Assembly: GCF_001593605.1 (NCBI RefSeq)
Contig: NZ_CP012836.1
Span: 2,484,501 to 2,548,500 of the forward strand
Reading direction: 5' to 3'
From: Algoriphagus sanaruensis
GTDB taxonomy: Bacteria; Bacteroidota; Bacteroidia; Cytophagales; Cyclobacteriaceae
Length of the DNA: 64,000 bases
The notes beneath the pieces are model-generated. The model did no database searches, was not told where the DNA came from, and worked only from the letters and a program-made list of their open reading frames with translations. The translations under genes were made by a program, and so were the position numbers. Position 1 is the first letter of the stretch. Each line of letters begins with the position of its first letter. Of the stretch, positions 7,701 to 15,042 are shown one piece after another.

Positions 7701-8498
7701 AGCGCAAGTCTTCAGACTTGTGCTTATCTGTATAAAGTCTTCAGACTTTCAAGTTTAAAATTATAAAAGCATAACCTGTTTTATAGTTTCAGAATCAATT
7801 TTTCAATAAATTCAAATACACTTTTTCCACTAATTTTTATGAGTAGAAAGTATAAAATACACAATCAGGAAAAGCTTTACTTTGTCACTTTTACTATCGT
7901 TCAATGGATTGATTTATTTTCAAGACAGGTTTACAGAGACATTTTTTTGGATTCTTTGAAATTCTGTCAAATTAAAAAAGGCCTAGACTTATGTGCCTAT
8001 TGTATTATGTCTAGCCATATTCATCTCATTTTAGGAAGAAATGGAGATCAAAAACTCGAAGACATAATTCGAGATATTAAAAAATACACCTCCGTTAAAA
8101 TCATTCAAACCATTAAAGAATCCCAAGAGGAAAGCAGAAGAATTTTTTTACTCCATCATTTTTCCAAAGCAGGTAATTCAAACCCAAACAACTCGATTTA
8201 TCAGGTTTGGCAACAGCATAATCATCCGATTGAATTAAATACAAATGAAAAAGTCCATCGATGCTTAAATTACATTCATAATAATCCTGTAGTTGCAGGA
8301 ATTGTTTTATCACCTGAAGAATACCTGTATAGCAGTGCAAAAAACTATGCACGCCATCCTGAAACGCTAATAGATGTGATTTTAATTGATTAAGGAAATT
8401 GTAATTCGTGAATTTTGAGAGCAAATTTCTAAGTGAAAAAGTTTTAAAAGCAGTCTGAAGACTGCATCCTATTCAGTCCAAGTCTAAAGACTTGAACC
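7701..8498 (+). mobile_element. RAYT element: H1-H2, transposase gene, H3-H4
   Basis: The left end is H1 (7701-7724) plus H2 (7734-7749), then AAGTTTAAAA. The right end is GTTTTAAAAG (8441-8450), then H3 (8450-8465) and H4 (8475-8498). In intact units H2 and H3 are joined by the same GTTTTAAAAG sequence, so the gene occupies precisely the H2-H3 junction. Known biology: RAYT transposases bind and cleave REP hairpins at GT-like tetranucleotides and usually sit between them. Inference: this is the autonomous form (about 0.8 kb), and the roughly 110-bp units are deletion derivatives that it can move in trans. Confidence 0.8.
7839..8393 (+). CDS. REP-associated tyrosine transposase (RAYT, TnpA_REP)
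   Basis: This 184-residue single-strand DNA transposase belongs to the IS200/Y1 HUH superfamily. It begins RKYKIHNQEKLYFVTFTIV, the first beta strand of the fold. The metal-binding HUH-type motif is in CIMSSHIHLIL (about residues 56-66, where MPNHVH is more usual). A C-terminal LNYIHNNPVVAGIV and YLYSSAKNY block (about residues 147-171) is diagnostic of RAYTs, with the catalytic tyrosine expected in the helix between these motifs. Length fits the Bacteroidota branch. No frameshift is seen, so it may be active. It is flanked on both sides by its hairpins. Confidence 0.93.
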   Translation: MSRKYKIHNQEKLYFVTFTIVQWIDLFSRQVYRDIFLDSLKFCQIKKGLDLCAYCIMSSHIHLILGRNGDQKLEDIIRDIKKYTSVKIIQTIKESQEESRRIFLLHHFSKAGNSNPNNSIYQVWQQHNHPIELNTNEKVHRCLNYIHNNPVVAGIVLSPEEYLYSSAKNYARHPETLIDVILID

Positions 8499-8517
8499 AT
8501 TCTCGTTTCGCTAATCT

Positions 8518-8535
8518 AGCGCAAGTCTTTAGACC
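8518..8535 (+). repeat. Truncated H1 hairpin
   Basis: AGCGCAAGTCTTTAGACC matches the left three quarters of H1 and stops abruptly 6 bp before a complete unit begins, as if one copy had been interrupted by the next. Confidence 0.6.
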
Positions 8536-8541
8536 TAGTCT

Positions 8542-8650
8542 AGCGCAAGTCTTCAGACTTGTGCTTATCTGTATGAAGTCTTTGGACTTTCTGGTTTTAA
8601 AAGCAGTCTGAAGACTGCATCCAATTCAGTCCAAGTTGAAGACTTGAACC
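8542..8650 (+). repeat. Four-hairpin REP-like unit, full copy D
   Basis: H1 is at 8542-8565, H2 at about 8574-8590 with the same TTTGGA centre as copy C, H3 at 8602-8617 and H4 ends at 8650. H4 has lost two bases in its left arm (CCAAGTTGAAGACTT). Sharing the TTTGGA centre with copy C suggests that C and D are closer to each other than to A and B. Confidence 0.85.
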
Positions 8651-8661
8651 AGTTCAGACTT

Positions 8662-8728
8662 CGTAATTCGTAACTCGTAAATCCCAAATCAATCAGAATT
8701 CGTAACTCGTACCTCGTCAATCGTAGCT
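8662..8728. repeat. Heptanucleotide tandem repeat, CGTAAnT family
   Basis: The stretch reads in register as CGTAATT, CGTAACT, CGTAAAT, CCCAAAT, CAATCAG, then AATT, CGTAACT, CGTACCT, CGTCAAT and CGTAGCT. It is the same family as at 2640-3060 and again directly follows a hairpin unit. Nothing else is seen up to the start at 8807 apart from a weak TACTTTTA promoter-like box at 8779-8786. Confidence 0.75.
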
Positions 8729-8806
8729 CTCTTCCGACAATATATGTCATCGAATAGGTAAAATTCTGAATAAGAAATTACTTTTAGACACTTATCGTCA
8801 ACAGCT

Positions 8807-9721
8807 ATGGCAAAATCAGGACAAATCGAGCAGCAAAAAATCCTTCGGGTTTTCAAATTGATCAACTTGCTTCAAGGAACAATCGGAAAGCCCGTTCATC
8901 GCTTGGCAGAACTTTTAGAAACGGATGAGCGGACTATTTACCGCTATTTCAAACTCTTGGAGGCCTTGGGTTTTGTTGTGGTCAAGGAATTTAATAAGTA
9001 CAAAATTCAAGAGCGACCGGATTATTTACCTTCCAGTTCGACTTACAGTACTTTTTCCCAGGAAGAAAATCTTTGGTTAAAAGGATTGATCGAAAGCCAA
9101 GGAAAGGGGAATTTGCTCAAGGATGCCGTGTTGCAAAAACTTCAATTAAAGTCAGAAGTGAAGCAAGGGGTGGAGCATTTGTTCAAAGCTAATTTGGGTC
9201 GTTTGGTCGATTTGATTAGTCAAGGAATTTCTCAGAAAAAGCGCATTTGGCTCAAAGACTATTATTCATTAAGCAGTGATACGGTGAGCGATCGATTAAT
9301 CGAACCTGTAGGATTTTCAACGGATTATGAATTGATCCATGCCTTTGAGGTGGAAAGCAAATCCATGAAAGTCTTCAAAATAGAACGAATTGGAGAGGTA
9401 GTTTTGGCAACTGAGGATTGGAAATTTGAAACAAAGCACGAATTGCCGGAGCAGACACTCTTTGGGTTCTCGGGAAAGCGAAAGTTTCATGTCAAACTCA
9501 AGCTCAGCAAAAAAGCCTATCAATTGATGCAGGAAGAATTTCCAAACGCACTGCCCTTTATGCTTATCAAAAATCGGAATCAGTACTTTTTCGAAGGAGA
9601 GGTTCCTCAACTCCCGGGATTGGCTCGTTTTATTTTAGGCTTACCAGGTGAAATCAAAGTTGAAGAAGGAGAGGAATTAAAGGCCTATTTGAAAGAACAA
9701 GTCAGCAAGTTTAACCTTTAA
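8807..9721 (+). CDS. HTH / WYL-type transcriptional regulator
   Basis: This 304-residue protein has an N-terminal winged helix (residues about 8-60; the recognition region includes LAELLETDERTIYRYFKLLE) as in DeoR/YafY regulators. The middle and C-terminal region has the WYL-domain layout (RIWLKDYYSLS, then RLIEPVGF and ELIHAFEVES, then KVFKIERIGEV). The WYL tripeptide itself is replaced by YELIHA, so ligand sensing may differ. WYL regulators usually bind nucleotides or single-stranded nucleic acid and repress or activate nearby genes. No clear target operon adjoins it: the left neighbour is the mobile island, and the right one is convergent across a terminator. Confidence 0.82.
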   Translation: MAKSGQIEQQKILRVFKLINLLQGTIGKPVHRLAELLETDERTIYRYFKLLEALGFVVVKEFNKYKIQERPDYLPSSSTYSTFSQEENLWLKGLIESQGKGNLLKDAVLQKLQLKSEVKQGVEHLFKANLGRLVDLISQGISQKKRIWLKDYYSLSSDTVSDRLIEPVGFSTDYELIHAFEVESKSMKVFKIERIGEVVLATEDWKFETKHELPEQTLFGFSGKRKFHVKLKLSKKAYQLMQEEFPNALPFMLIKNRNQYFFEGEVPQLPGLARFILGLPGEIKVEEGEELKAYLKEQVSKFNL

Positions 9722-9742
9722 TCTTTAGCTTAAACAAGAAAG

Positions 9743-9778
9743 AAAAAGCCCGATAATTTAGAATTACCGGGCTTTTTA
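9743..9778. terminator. Bidirectional intrinsic terminator
   Basis: A stem AAAAAGCCCG/CGGGCTTTTT with an AT-rich extension (TAATT/AATTA) lies between two convergent genes ending at 9721 and 9782. A-tract and T-tract on both sides allow function in both directions. Confidence 0.9.
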
Positions 9779-9781
9779 CGT

Positions 9782-10705
9782 TTACCAAACTCCTCTGGCT
9801 TTCATTTTTAGGGTATAGACCGAACCCATTGCGGTGATAAATAGCGTCCTTCGATCTAGCGCCCCAAAGGTCACATTCGCCGTCCAATTTTCAGGAACAG
9901 GAATATGGGCAATCTGCTCTCCTCGGGAATTAAAAACGGTGACTCCCTTTCCGGTCAGATACACATTTCCTCGATCATCGAGAGTCATTCCATCTGAACC
10001 CATTTCACAGAAAAGGGTCTTATTGGTTAAGTAGCCATCTTCTTGGATATCGTATTTCCAGGTCTTTTTATCTCCAATGTCCGCCACATAAAGGGTTTTT
10101 CCATCGGGAGTTCCGATGATGCCGTTGGGCTGTTTTAAGTCTTCCGCTACTCGGAAAAGTTCGGAGCGATCAGCGGAAAGAAAATAAACATGCTGACCGT
10201 CTTGTTCAGACTCTTTGCCACGAATTCCCTCCCAATAAGGTCTAGGATAAAGTGGGTCTGTAAAGTACAATCCTCCTTTAGGTCTTACCCAGATATCATT
10301 GGGACCGTTTAGTTTTTTGCTACGAAATGAAGGAACCAACACTTTTTCTTTTCCGGTAAAAGGATCGATTTCCCATAGCTCATTATTCAAGTCTGCCGCA
10401 GCAATCAACTTCCCATCCAATTGAAAATAAAGCCCATTGGATCGACCGGCTCCTTCTTTGAATAGGGTGATTTGATTGCTATTGGGGTTCCATTTATAAA
10501 TTTTATCGTTGGGCTGATCGGTAAAAAATACATCACCTTGGCGGTTGATTGCAGGACCTTCAGTAAAACTAAAGCCATCCTGAACTTTGGTCAATTCAGC
10601 TCCTTTGGCTACAATTCCTTTTTTGTCATCAATCTGGGCATGCAGGTAATTGCTTCCTAAAAGAAGGGTGGAAAATAGAATTCCGGTAAGCAGGGTTTTC
10701 TTCAT
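9782..10705 (-). CDS. Secreted SMP-30/gluconolactonase-like beta-propeller
   Basis: This 307-residue protein has a signal peptide (about residues 1-23, ending LHAQ). The rest is a six-bladed SMP-30/LRE propeller: FTEGPAINRQGDVFFTDQ holds the first metal-ligand glutamate, NGLYFQLDGKL the asparagine blade, LNGPNDIWVRPKGGLYFTDP the second asparagine, and VADIGDKKTWKYDI the aspartate region. Members hydrolyse sugar lactones using one divalent metal. It follows the next gene upstream by only 4 bp and is probably translated from the same mRNA. The substrate is unknown. Confidence 0.88.
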   Translation of the reverse strand: MKKTLLTGILFSTLLLGSNYLHAQIDDKKGIVAKGAELTKVQDGFSFTEGPAINRQGDVFFTDQPNDKIYKWNPNSNQITLFKEGAGRSNGLYFQLDGKLIAAADLNNELWEIDPFTGKEKVLVPSFRSKKLNGPNDIWVRPKGGLYFTDPLYPRPYWEGIRGKESEQDGQHVYFLSADRSELFRVAEDLKQPNGIIGTPDGKTLYVADIGDKKTWKYDIQEDGYLTNKTLFCEMGSDGMTLDDRGNVYLTGKGVTVFNSRGEQIAHIPVPENWTANVTFGALDRRTLFITAMGSVYTLKMKARGVW

Positions 10706-10709
10706 GGGT

Positions 10710-11612
10710 TTATGGTTTTTCGACGCGATTAAGTACTAAAATCAATTTATTAAGTTCAGCGCTGTAGGCCATTCTGGTAATGGTTTGATGAGTTGTAGCT
10801 GCTATTTTTCCCAAGGATTTCCAGTTTTGATCTTTGGGATTGAGGAGAAATAACTCATTTCCTAGTGCCATTAGTAGGTGGTTTTTATCGATCCAAATAA
10901 AATCTTGAGAACCGGACAAGGTAGCTCCAAGGGTTGTTGTTTTTCCATTCTTTAAATCTATACTTTTGATCGCATAGGATTTTGAATCAGAACTTGACTT
11001 AAGGTCATTTTGATCAATATAACTGACCTGATTTGTTTTAGGTCGGGTTTTAATTGTTCTTCCAATGTTGGTAGATAGCTCTTGAAGGTTACCTTTTCCA
11101 CGAGCATAAACAAATCGATTTGGCTGACCTAGGACAAACATAGCCGCTTTATTATCATACCAATCGTAATATCCCACTGGGGCGATATCATCATACAGCA
11201 ATTCGGGCGCATCCCCAGTGATGGGATAAAGCCAAAGCCGCTGAGTCCCGTCAGGTTCGACGACTACCGCTGAGATATATTGCTTACAATCTGTAAGAGA
11301 CGGTGAATATTCACTTCGATCTGCTGTTTTCGAGAAGTTGGTAAAATTTCCAGTTCGGAAACTGTACAAGATGATATCGTGGTTTCCTTTTTCATCCGCG
11401 GCAGAGAAAACCAACTCTGCATCATTGATAAAATTGGGCTGATTATCGTAAAGTGGGCGGTTGGTTAAGGGCTTTGCGGTTTCAAATTTGGGACGGAAGG
11501 AATCACCGCTACCTTCGGTATCTACTACCCAAAGATCAGTTGCGACTTGGGCTTTGATACTGAAAAAGGAAATTAAAATCAGGAGAAAAGAGAGTGATAT
11601 ACTTTTTTGCAT
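10710..11612 (-). CDS. Secreted TolB/PD40-like beta-propeller protein
   Basis: This 300-residue protein has a signal peptide ending IKAQ at about residue 21. Repeated blades such as AELVFSAADEKGNHDIILYSFRTG and SPSLTDCKQYISAVVVEPDG resemble the WD40-like PD40 repeats of TolB. No catalytic residues can be assigned. It shares a unit with the SMP-30 protein immediately downstream, which suggests a shared periplasmic role in a metabolite response, but this is inference. Confidence 0.75.
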   Translation of the reverse strand: MQKSISLSFLLILISFFSIKAQVATDLWVVDTEGSGDSFRPKFETAKPLTNRPLYDNQPNFINDAELVFSAADEKGNHDIILYSFRTGNFTNFSKTADRSEYSPSLTDCKQYISAVVVEPDGTQRLWLYPITGDAPELLYDDIAPVGYYDWYDNKAAMFVLGQPNRFVYARGKGNLQELSTNIGRTIKTRPKTNQVSYIDQNDLKSSSDSKSYAIKSIDLKNGKTTTLGATLSGSQDFIWIDKNHLLMALGNELFLLNPKDQNWKSLGKIAATTHQTITRMAYSAELNKLILVLNRVEKP

Positions 11613-11662
11613 GGATTAATCGACTTCGGGCAACCAAAATACAAAATGGTGGTTAGAATGAC

Positions 11663-12745
11663 GTGAACAAATTACAGCTTTACACGAATTCCGAATTTGA
11701 TCCCTTGAGATTACGTCAGGATCCATTGGCGGATCAAGCGGTCAAAAGTTTAATCGGAAATCCCGATTGGATTACGACCATCAATAATTGGGAGTACATT
11801 CCGACTACCTTACCCGAGGAGTTTAATGTTGAGTTGACTGAGTTTTTTACTTTTTATCTCCAAAGATTAGATCATGCACAAGAAAAAGATTTAAAGCCTG
11901 GGCAGGATTTTTTTGCTCAAAAAGGGGATTTGTATTTAGCGATGTTGGGCTTTTATTCGCTGCCCTATTGCTATGCATTTGGAGATGGAGCAGAGGTATT
12001 GGTTCGATCTCAACGGATTGTGAACCAGATAGGAGAGCGACTTGGAGAAACAGGCTCCTTCGTATTGGGACTATTTGAGCCAGGTGCATTCTATCAATTG
12101 AAATCCACGTTTTTGCTAGTGGCCAAAGTGAGACTAATTCATGCCTTTAGTCGCTATTTTATTAAGCACTATGCATCAGATTGGAAGATTGAATATGGTC
12201 AGCCAGTTAATCAGGAAGATATGCTTGGAACCAATTTGGCCTTTAGCTTTATCGTTCTCCGTGGAATGATCAAGATGGGTAAAAACCCTTCTGAAAATGA
12301 GCAACAGGCTGTTCTTCGCTATTGGAAATGGATCGGGGAGTTGATGGGAATCGACATCAGCTATTGGCCGGAATCGTCCAAAGAAGCCTTTGAACTGGAT
12401 AAATTGATTCGAAGACGACAGTTGAAGAAATCGGAAGCAGGCAAAGTACTCATCAATTCGTTGGTTCGATTTTATGAGCAAACGATTCCTGATGACCTTT
12501 TAAAATCACAACTGAATGGAATCCTGAGCTTCTTTCTTGGGAAAGAGGCCGCAGAAGCCTTGGGATTGTCTGAACGAATTGAAATTTCGGGGGATATTTT
12601 GGGTTGGATGTTTGGATACCTAGGTTGGAAAAACTATGGAGGGAAAAAAGGATTCTCTGCTATCCGCCAAAACCTCGAGCTTCAACATAAACGACAGTTT
12701 GGACGTGTGCTTGGAATTCAACTTCCAGCACTTACTCGTTCATAA
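11663..12745 (+). CDS. MpaB-like (DUF2236) oxygenase family protein
   Basis: This 360-residue protein has the helical fold signature of the MpaB/rubber-oxygenase family (DPLADQAVKSLI, then AMLGFYSLPYCYAFGDGAEVLVRSQRI and a histidine-rich helix containing RLIHAFSRYFI). Family members bind b-type haem. The start must be GTG at 11663: a TAG codon lies three codons upstream in frame and the nearby ATG at 11658 is out of frame. It is divergent from the propeller operon across 50 bp. The substrate is unknown. Confidence 0.78.
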   Translation: MNKLQLYTNSEFDPLRLRQDPLADQAVKSLIGNPDWITTINNWEYIPTTLPEEFNVELTEFFTFYLQRLDHAQEKDLKPGQDFFAQKGDLYLAMLGFYSLPYCYAFGDGAEVLVRSQRIVNQIGERLGETGSFVLGLFEPGAFYQLKSTFLLVAKVRLIHAFSRYFIKHYASDWKIEYGQPVNQEDMLGTNLAFSFIVLRGMIKMGKNPSENEQQAVLRYWKWIGELMGIDISYWPESSKEAFELDKLIRRRQLKKSEAGKVLINSLVRFYEQTIPDDLLKSQLNGILSFFLGKEAAEALGLSERIEISGDILGWMFGYLGWKNYGGKKGFSAIRQNLELQHKRQFGRVLGIQLPALTRS

Positions 12746-12853
12746 ACGGACACTTTTTTGTACGCAATTCATGCAGTTCTTTTTAATAAAGGCCTAAAAC
12801 AAGCATTTTATGGCCTATTTGTGTGCTGGCACCTTTTTCGTACTTTCCCAGTC

Positions 12854-13159
12854 ATGAAAGAAATTCGCCACTGGTTGACTCGCATTCCCTTGGAATTGAT
12901 CTTTTGGATCGCAAGCATTATCGCGATTCTGACGATCAATCCAGATGCAGGACATCACTTCAGCCTTTGCCCGCTGGATAGCTTGGGATTTGATTGGTGT
13001 CCGGGATGTGGATTGGGTAGGTCGATGAACCTCCTCGCGCGGGGAGATTTTCAGGCCTCATGGTCTATGCATCCCTTGGCCATGCTCGCCTTTGGTGTCA
13101 TCTTTCATCGAATTTGGACTTTAATCAAAAACCTAAAAACAACACACTATTATGGCTAA
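12854..13159 (+). CDS. DUF2752 small membrane protein
   Basis: This 101-residue protein from ATG 12854 has two transmembrane helices and the CPLDSLGFDWCPGCGLGRS segment, whose CPGCG motif defines DUF2752. A longer frame from TTG at 12758 exists, but its first 32 codons look non-coding and the ATG gives the normal family length. It overlaps the TM2 gene by 8 bp, a pairing common in Bacteroidota. Function is unknown; the paired cysteines could bind metal. Confidence 0.85.
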   Translation: MKEIRHWLTRIPLELIFWIASIIAILTINPDAGHHFSLCPLDSLGFDWCPGCGLGRSMNLLARGDFQASWSMHPLAMLAFGVIFHRIWTLIKNLKTTHYYG

Positions 13160-13526
13160 TGTATTGAGACATCTCCCTGAACTTGAAGGTATGGAATTGG
13201 GCTATATCCAGGGATTGATGAAAAATATGGATGAAGATCAAGCTTCTTTGTTTGCACAAGTATATCGTGCGAGACGAAAAGATGCCCAAATGATTTTGAT
13301 CTTGACTTTGCTAGGTTTCTTTGGATTTGCAGGTTTGCATAGATTCACCTTGGGTCAAGTGGGACTAGGGATCCTTTATATATTAACCTTAGGTCTTTGC
13401 TTTATTGGTACCATTGTAGACTTGGTAAACTATAAAAGTTTGGCGTATGAGTACAATGTGAAAATGGCACATGAGACACTTTCCATGCTTTCGCTTCATT
13501 TTCCAAACGGTGGATCTAACGCCTAA
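13152..13526 (+). CDS. TM2-domain membrane protein
   Basis: This 124-residue protein has a soluble helical N-terminus (1-45) followed by the TM2 module. A first helix (about 47-62) ends in FFGFAGLHRFTLGQVGLGIL, with the conserved G-x-H-R-F, and a second helix contains LTLGLCFIGTIVDLVNY with the conserved aspartate. TM2 proteins are of unknown biochemical function. It overlaps DUF2752 upstream and is followed by a possible micro-protein before a terminator, so the three look like one transcript. Confidence 0.88.
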   Translation: MANVLRHLPELEGMELGYIQGLMKNMDEDQASLFAQVYRARRKDAQMILILTLLGFFGFAGLHRFTLGQVGLGILYILTLGLCFIGTIVDLVNYKSLAYEYNVKMAHETLSMLSLHFPNGGSNA

Positions 13527-13537
13527 TCATTAAAATT

Positions 13538-13624
13538 ATGAATACGCTATTTCTATTTCTGGGTGGCTTCTTCATAGGAATGATTCTTCTTAGGCTACTC
13601 ATGAAAACCAAACAGCAGAATTAA
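13538..13624 (+). CDS. Possible 28-residue membrane micro-protein
   Basis: An ATG 11 bp after the TM2 stop opens a 28-codon frame that encodes one hydrophobic helix with two glycines (FLFLGGFFIGMILLRLL) and a basic tail ending KTKQQN. It sits before the operon terminator at 13641, and the preceding TAATCATTAAAATT lacks a Shine-Dalgarno, as usual here. The topology (short N-terminus, positive C-terminus) is that of a single-pass peptide. Supported by position and composition only. Confidence 0.45.
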   Translation: MNTLFLFLGGFFIGMILLRLLMKTKQQN

Positions 13625-13640
13625 AAAATTCGAAATAGGA

Positions 13641-13680
13641 TTTAAAGCCTTTGAGCCAATGGGTTCAAAGGCTTTTTTTA
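13641..13680 (+). terminator. Intrinsic terminator after the DUF2752-TM2 unit
   Basis: AAAGCCTTTGA pairs with TCAAAGGCTTT around a short loop and is followed by seven T residues. It separates the plus-strand unit from the convergent gene ending at 13688. Confidence 0.88.
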
Positions 13681-13687
13681 ATCCTTA

Positions 13688-14392
13688 TTACCAATTTTCG
13701 TCATCATCTTCTTCCAAGTTTACTTCCAAATCTTCATTTGTTGGCTGTTCTTGGTCAGCATAAATGGCTATGAAGGAATTTACTAGTATTCCAGCAGTTC
13801 TCAATTCTTCAAAGGAGGCTTGGGAAACATGAAAAGGAAGTTCAATTACTGGATCATTTTTTCCAGAAAATGGGGGAGGAGTTTCTGAATCAAACCAGTA
13901 CGGCCAAAGTGTCTTGGCGCAACTTACTCCCCACTTATCAATTGCATAGGTTTCGTTGTAAAAGTTTAAGCGCTGGTTGATGTCTTCAAAAAATCGCTCC
14001 GTCTCTGCTAAACGGATTCGAGATCCAGCACGTGATTTTCCTTTGGTTTTCAGATGTTTAATCTGAGATTTCCCTTGCTTTTGTCTGACCATGTAGGCTC
14101 GAAACACCCGATGGTCGATCAATTCTCCTTGATGAAAATAACCAACAGCAGCCTGACCTGCACGAATTAGACTTAAGGCAAAGTGACTATCCTCACGATC
14201 GGTGATGCCTTTGGAATTATCCCAAGAAACAGTCCAAGAAAGAAATAATTTAAAAAACCAACGATCTCCTTTTTCAAGGATAAGTTGATGCTTTTTGACC
14301 TCGTAGTGGACTGTATAGCCCTCTTTCCTTGAATATTCCAAAAGCTGAAAAGCTTCAATTTTGGACAGTTTTTTGGAATTGGGAATTTGCAT
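13688..14392 (-). CDS. Bacterial Vms1/ANKZF1-like release factor (bVLRF1)
   Basis: This 234-residue protein is read from ATG 14392, chosen because the longer frame from 14440 would overlap the divergent gene's start. The core LIDHRVFRAYMVRQKQGKSQ (residues 91-110), the basic stretch to SRAGSRIRLAETERFF (120-135) and the following helix match the VLRF1 domain. Q110 in GKSQ lies where Vms1 has its catalytic glutamine (GSQ/GGSQ). Vms1-type factors release nascent chains from stalled 50S subunits by cutting the CCA end of the peptidyl-tRNA. The N-terminal 85 residues have no zinc finger, and the C-terminus is acidic (EVNLEEDDDENW). The assignment is by motif recognition. Confidence 0.78.
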   Translation of the reverse strand: MQIPNSKKLSKIEAFQLLEYSRKEGYTVHYEVKKHQLILEKGDRWFFKLFLSWTVSWDNSKGITDREDSHFALSLIRAGQAAVGYFHQGELIDHRVFRAYMVRQKQGKSQIKHLKTKGKSRAGSRIRLAETERFFEDINQRLNFYNETYAIDKWGVSCAKTLWPYWFDSETPPPFSGKNDPVIELPFHVSQASFEELRTAGILVNSFIAIYADQEQPTNEDLEVNLEEDDDENW

Positions 14393-14412
14393 GGCGGAGT
14401 GATAATTCAGCT

Positions 14413-14420
14413 TATCTTTG
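14413..14420 (+). promoter_or_regulatory. -7 promoter box TATCTTTG
   Basis: Exact TAnnTTTG box in the 46-bp divergent space, 18 bp before the ATG at 14439. A TTTG at 14386-14389 is 23 bp further upstream, slightly longer than the usual 19-21 bp spacing. Confidence 0.55.
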
Positions 14421-14438
14421 CAAAGAAACCACAATTCC

Positions 14439-14963
14439 ATGCAAGAAGAAATTCAAAAGCTGATTGACCGTATGTTGGATCCCAAAGAGGAGGATGCCTA
14501 TTATTTTGCGGATAAACTCGGAGCAATGGCTGATGAAGCCACCAAGGATCATTTGATCGCTTTGGTAAAGGGAGACCATTGGGAGTCGGCTTTCTTGGCT
14601 TGTCGTGCGCTTTCCAAATCTACCTTTGCAGCTGAAGCATTGGAGGCCATCTTTGAGATTATTTTTGATCGAAAGAACAAATCTCATCAAGGTGAATTTG
14701 TTCAGATCTTGGAAGAATTTGATTTGAGTAACTCGTTTGTGGACCTATTTCGGGTCTTTCTTTTTGGAAATTTTAAAGCGTCCACCTTGGCGAAAGTCTA
14801 TCTGGATGAGGTAGAATTTGAAATTACTCCAAGAACCATTCGAAAGGCTGAAAAGCATTGGAATCATTACTTGCATAATCCGGAAGATGAAGGAAGTCTG
14901 GCTTTGAAAAAAGTAGAAGTGGAACCTATGCTCCAAGAAATGAGGGAGTTATTTGAAGATTAA
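14439..14963 (+). CDS. Hypothetical all-alpha (HEAT-like) protein
   Basis: This 174-residue acidic protein of amphipathic helix pairs (for example ATKDHLIALVKGDHWESAF, then ACRALSKSTFAAEALEAIFEI) resembles HEAT repeats and is probably a cytoplasmic scaffold or adaptor. The ATG at 14439 (MQEEIQKL) is preferred to one 21 bp upstream because it leaves the promoter box intact. It is divergent from the VLRF1 factor and not clearly in an operon. No catalytic motif is visible. Confidence 0.65.
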   Translation: MQEEIQKLIDRMLDPKEEDAYYFADKLGAMADEATKDHLIALVKGDHWESAFLACRALSKSTFAAEALEAIFEIIFDRKNKSHQGEFVQILEEFDLSNSFVDLFRVFLFGNFKASTLAKVYLDEVEFEITPRTIRKAEKHWNHYLHNPEDEGSLALKKVEVEPMLQEMRELFED

Positions 14964-15042
14964 TTGACCCTTCGCTTTCCAGAATTCTTAAAAATCCCAA
15001 AATAGCCCTACAACAATTTTACTTTTTCACGTTTGTATAAAC

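Noticed and set aside
7477..8650. CRISPR array
   Set aside because: Repeats recur but spacers are irregular and themselves conserved, the repeats are multi-hairpin units of about 110 bp, and no cas gene is present.
8565..8750. 61-residue open frame on the minus strand
   Set aside because: Lies entirely over hairpin unit D and the CGTAAnT heptads; repetitive translation (for example RYELR steps) reflects the 7-bp DNA repeat.
11658..11667. ATG as start of the MpaB-like protein
   Set aside because: It is out of frame and reads ATG ACG TGA; the gene frame opens only at the GTG 11663.
12758..12853. N-terminal extension of the DUF2752 protein from a TTG codon
   Set aside because: The extension does not resemble the family, and the ATG at 12854 gives the normal length.
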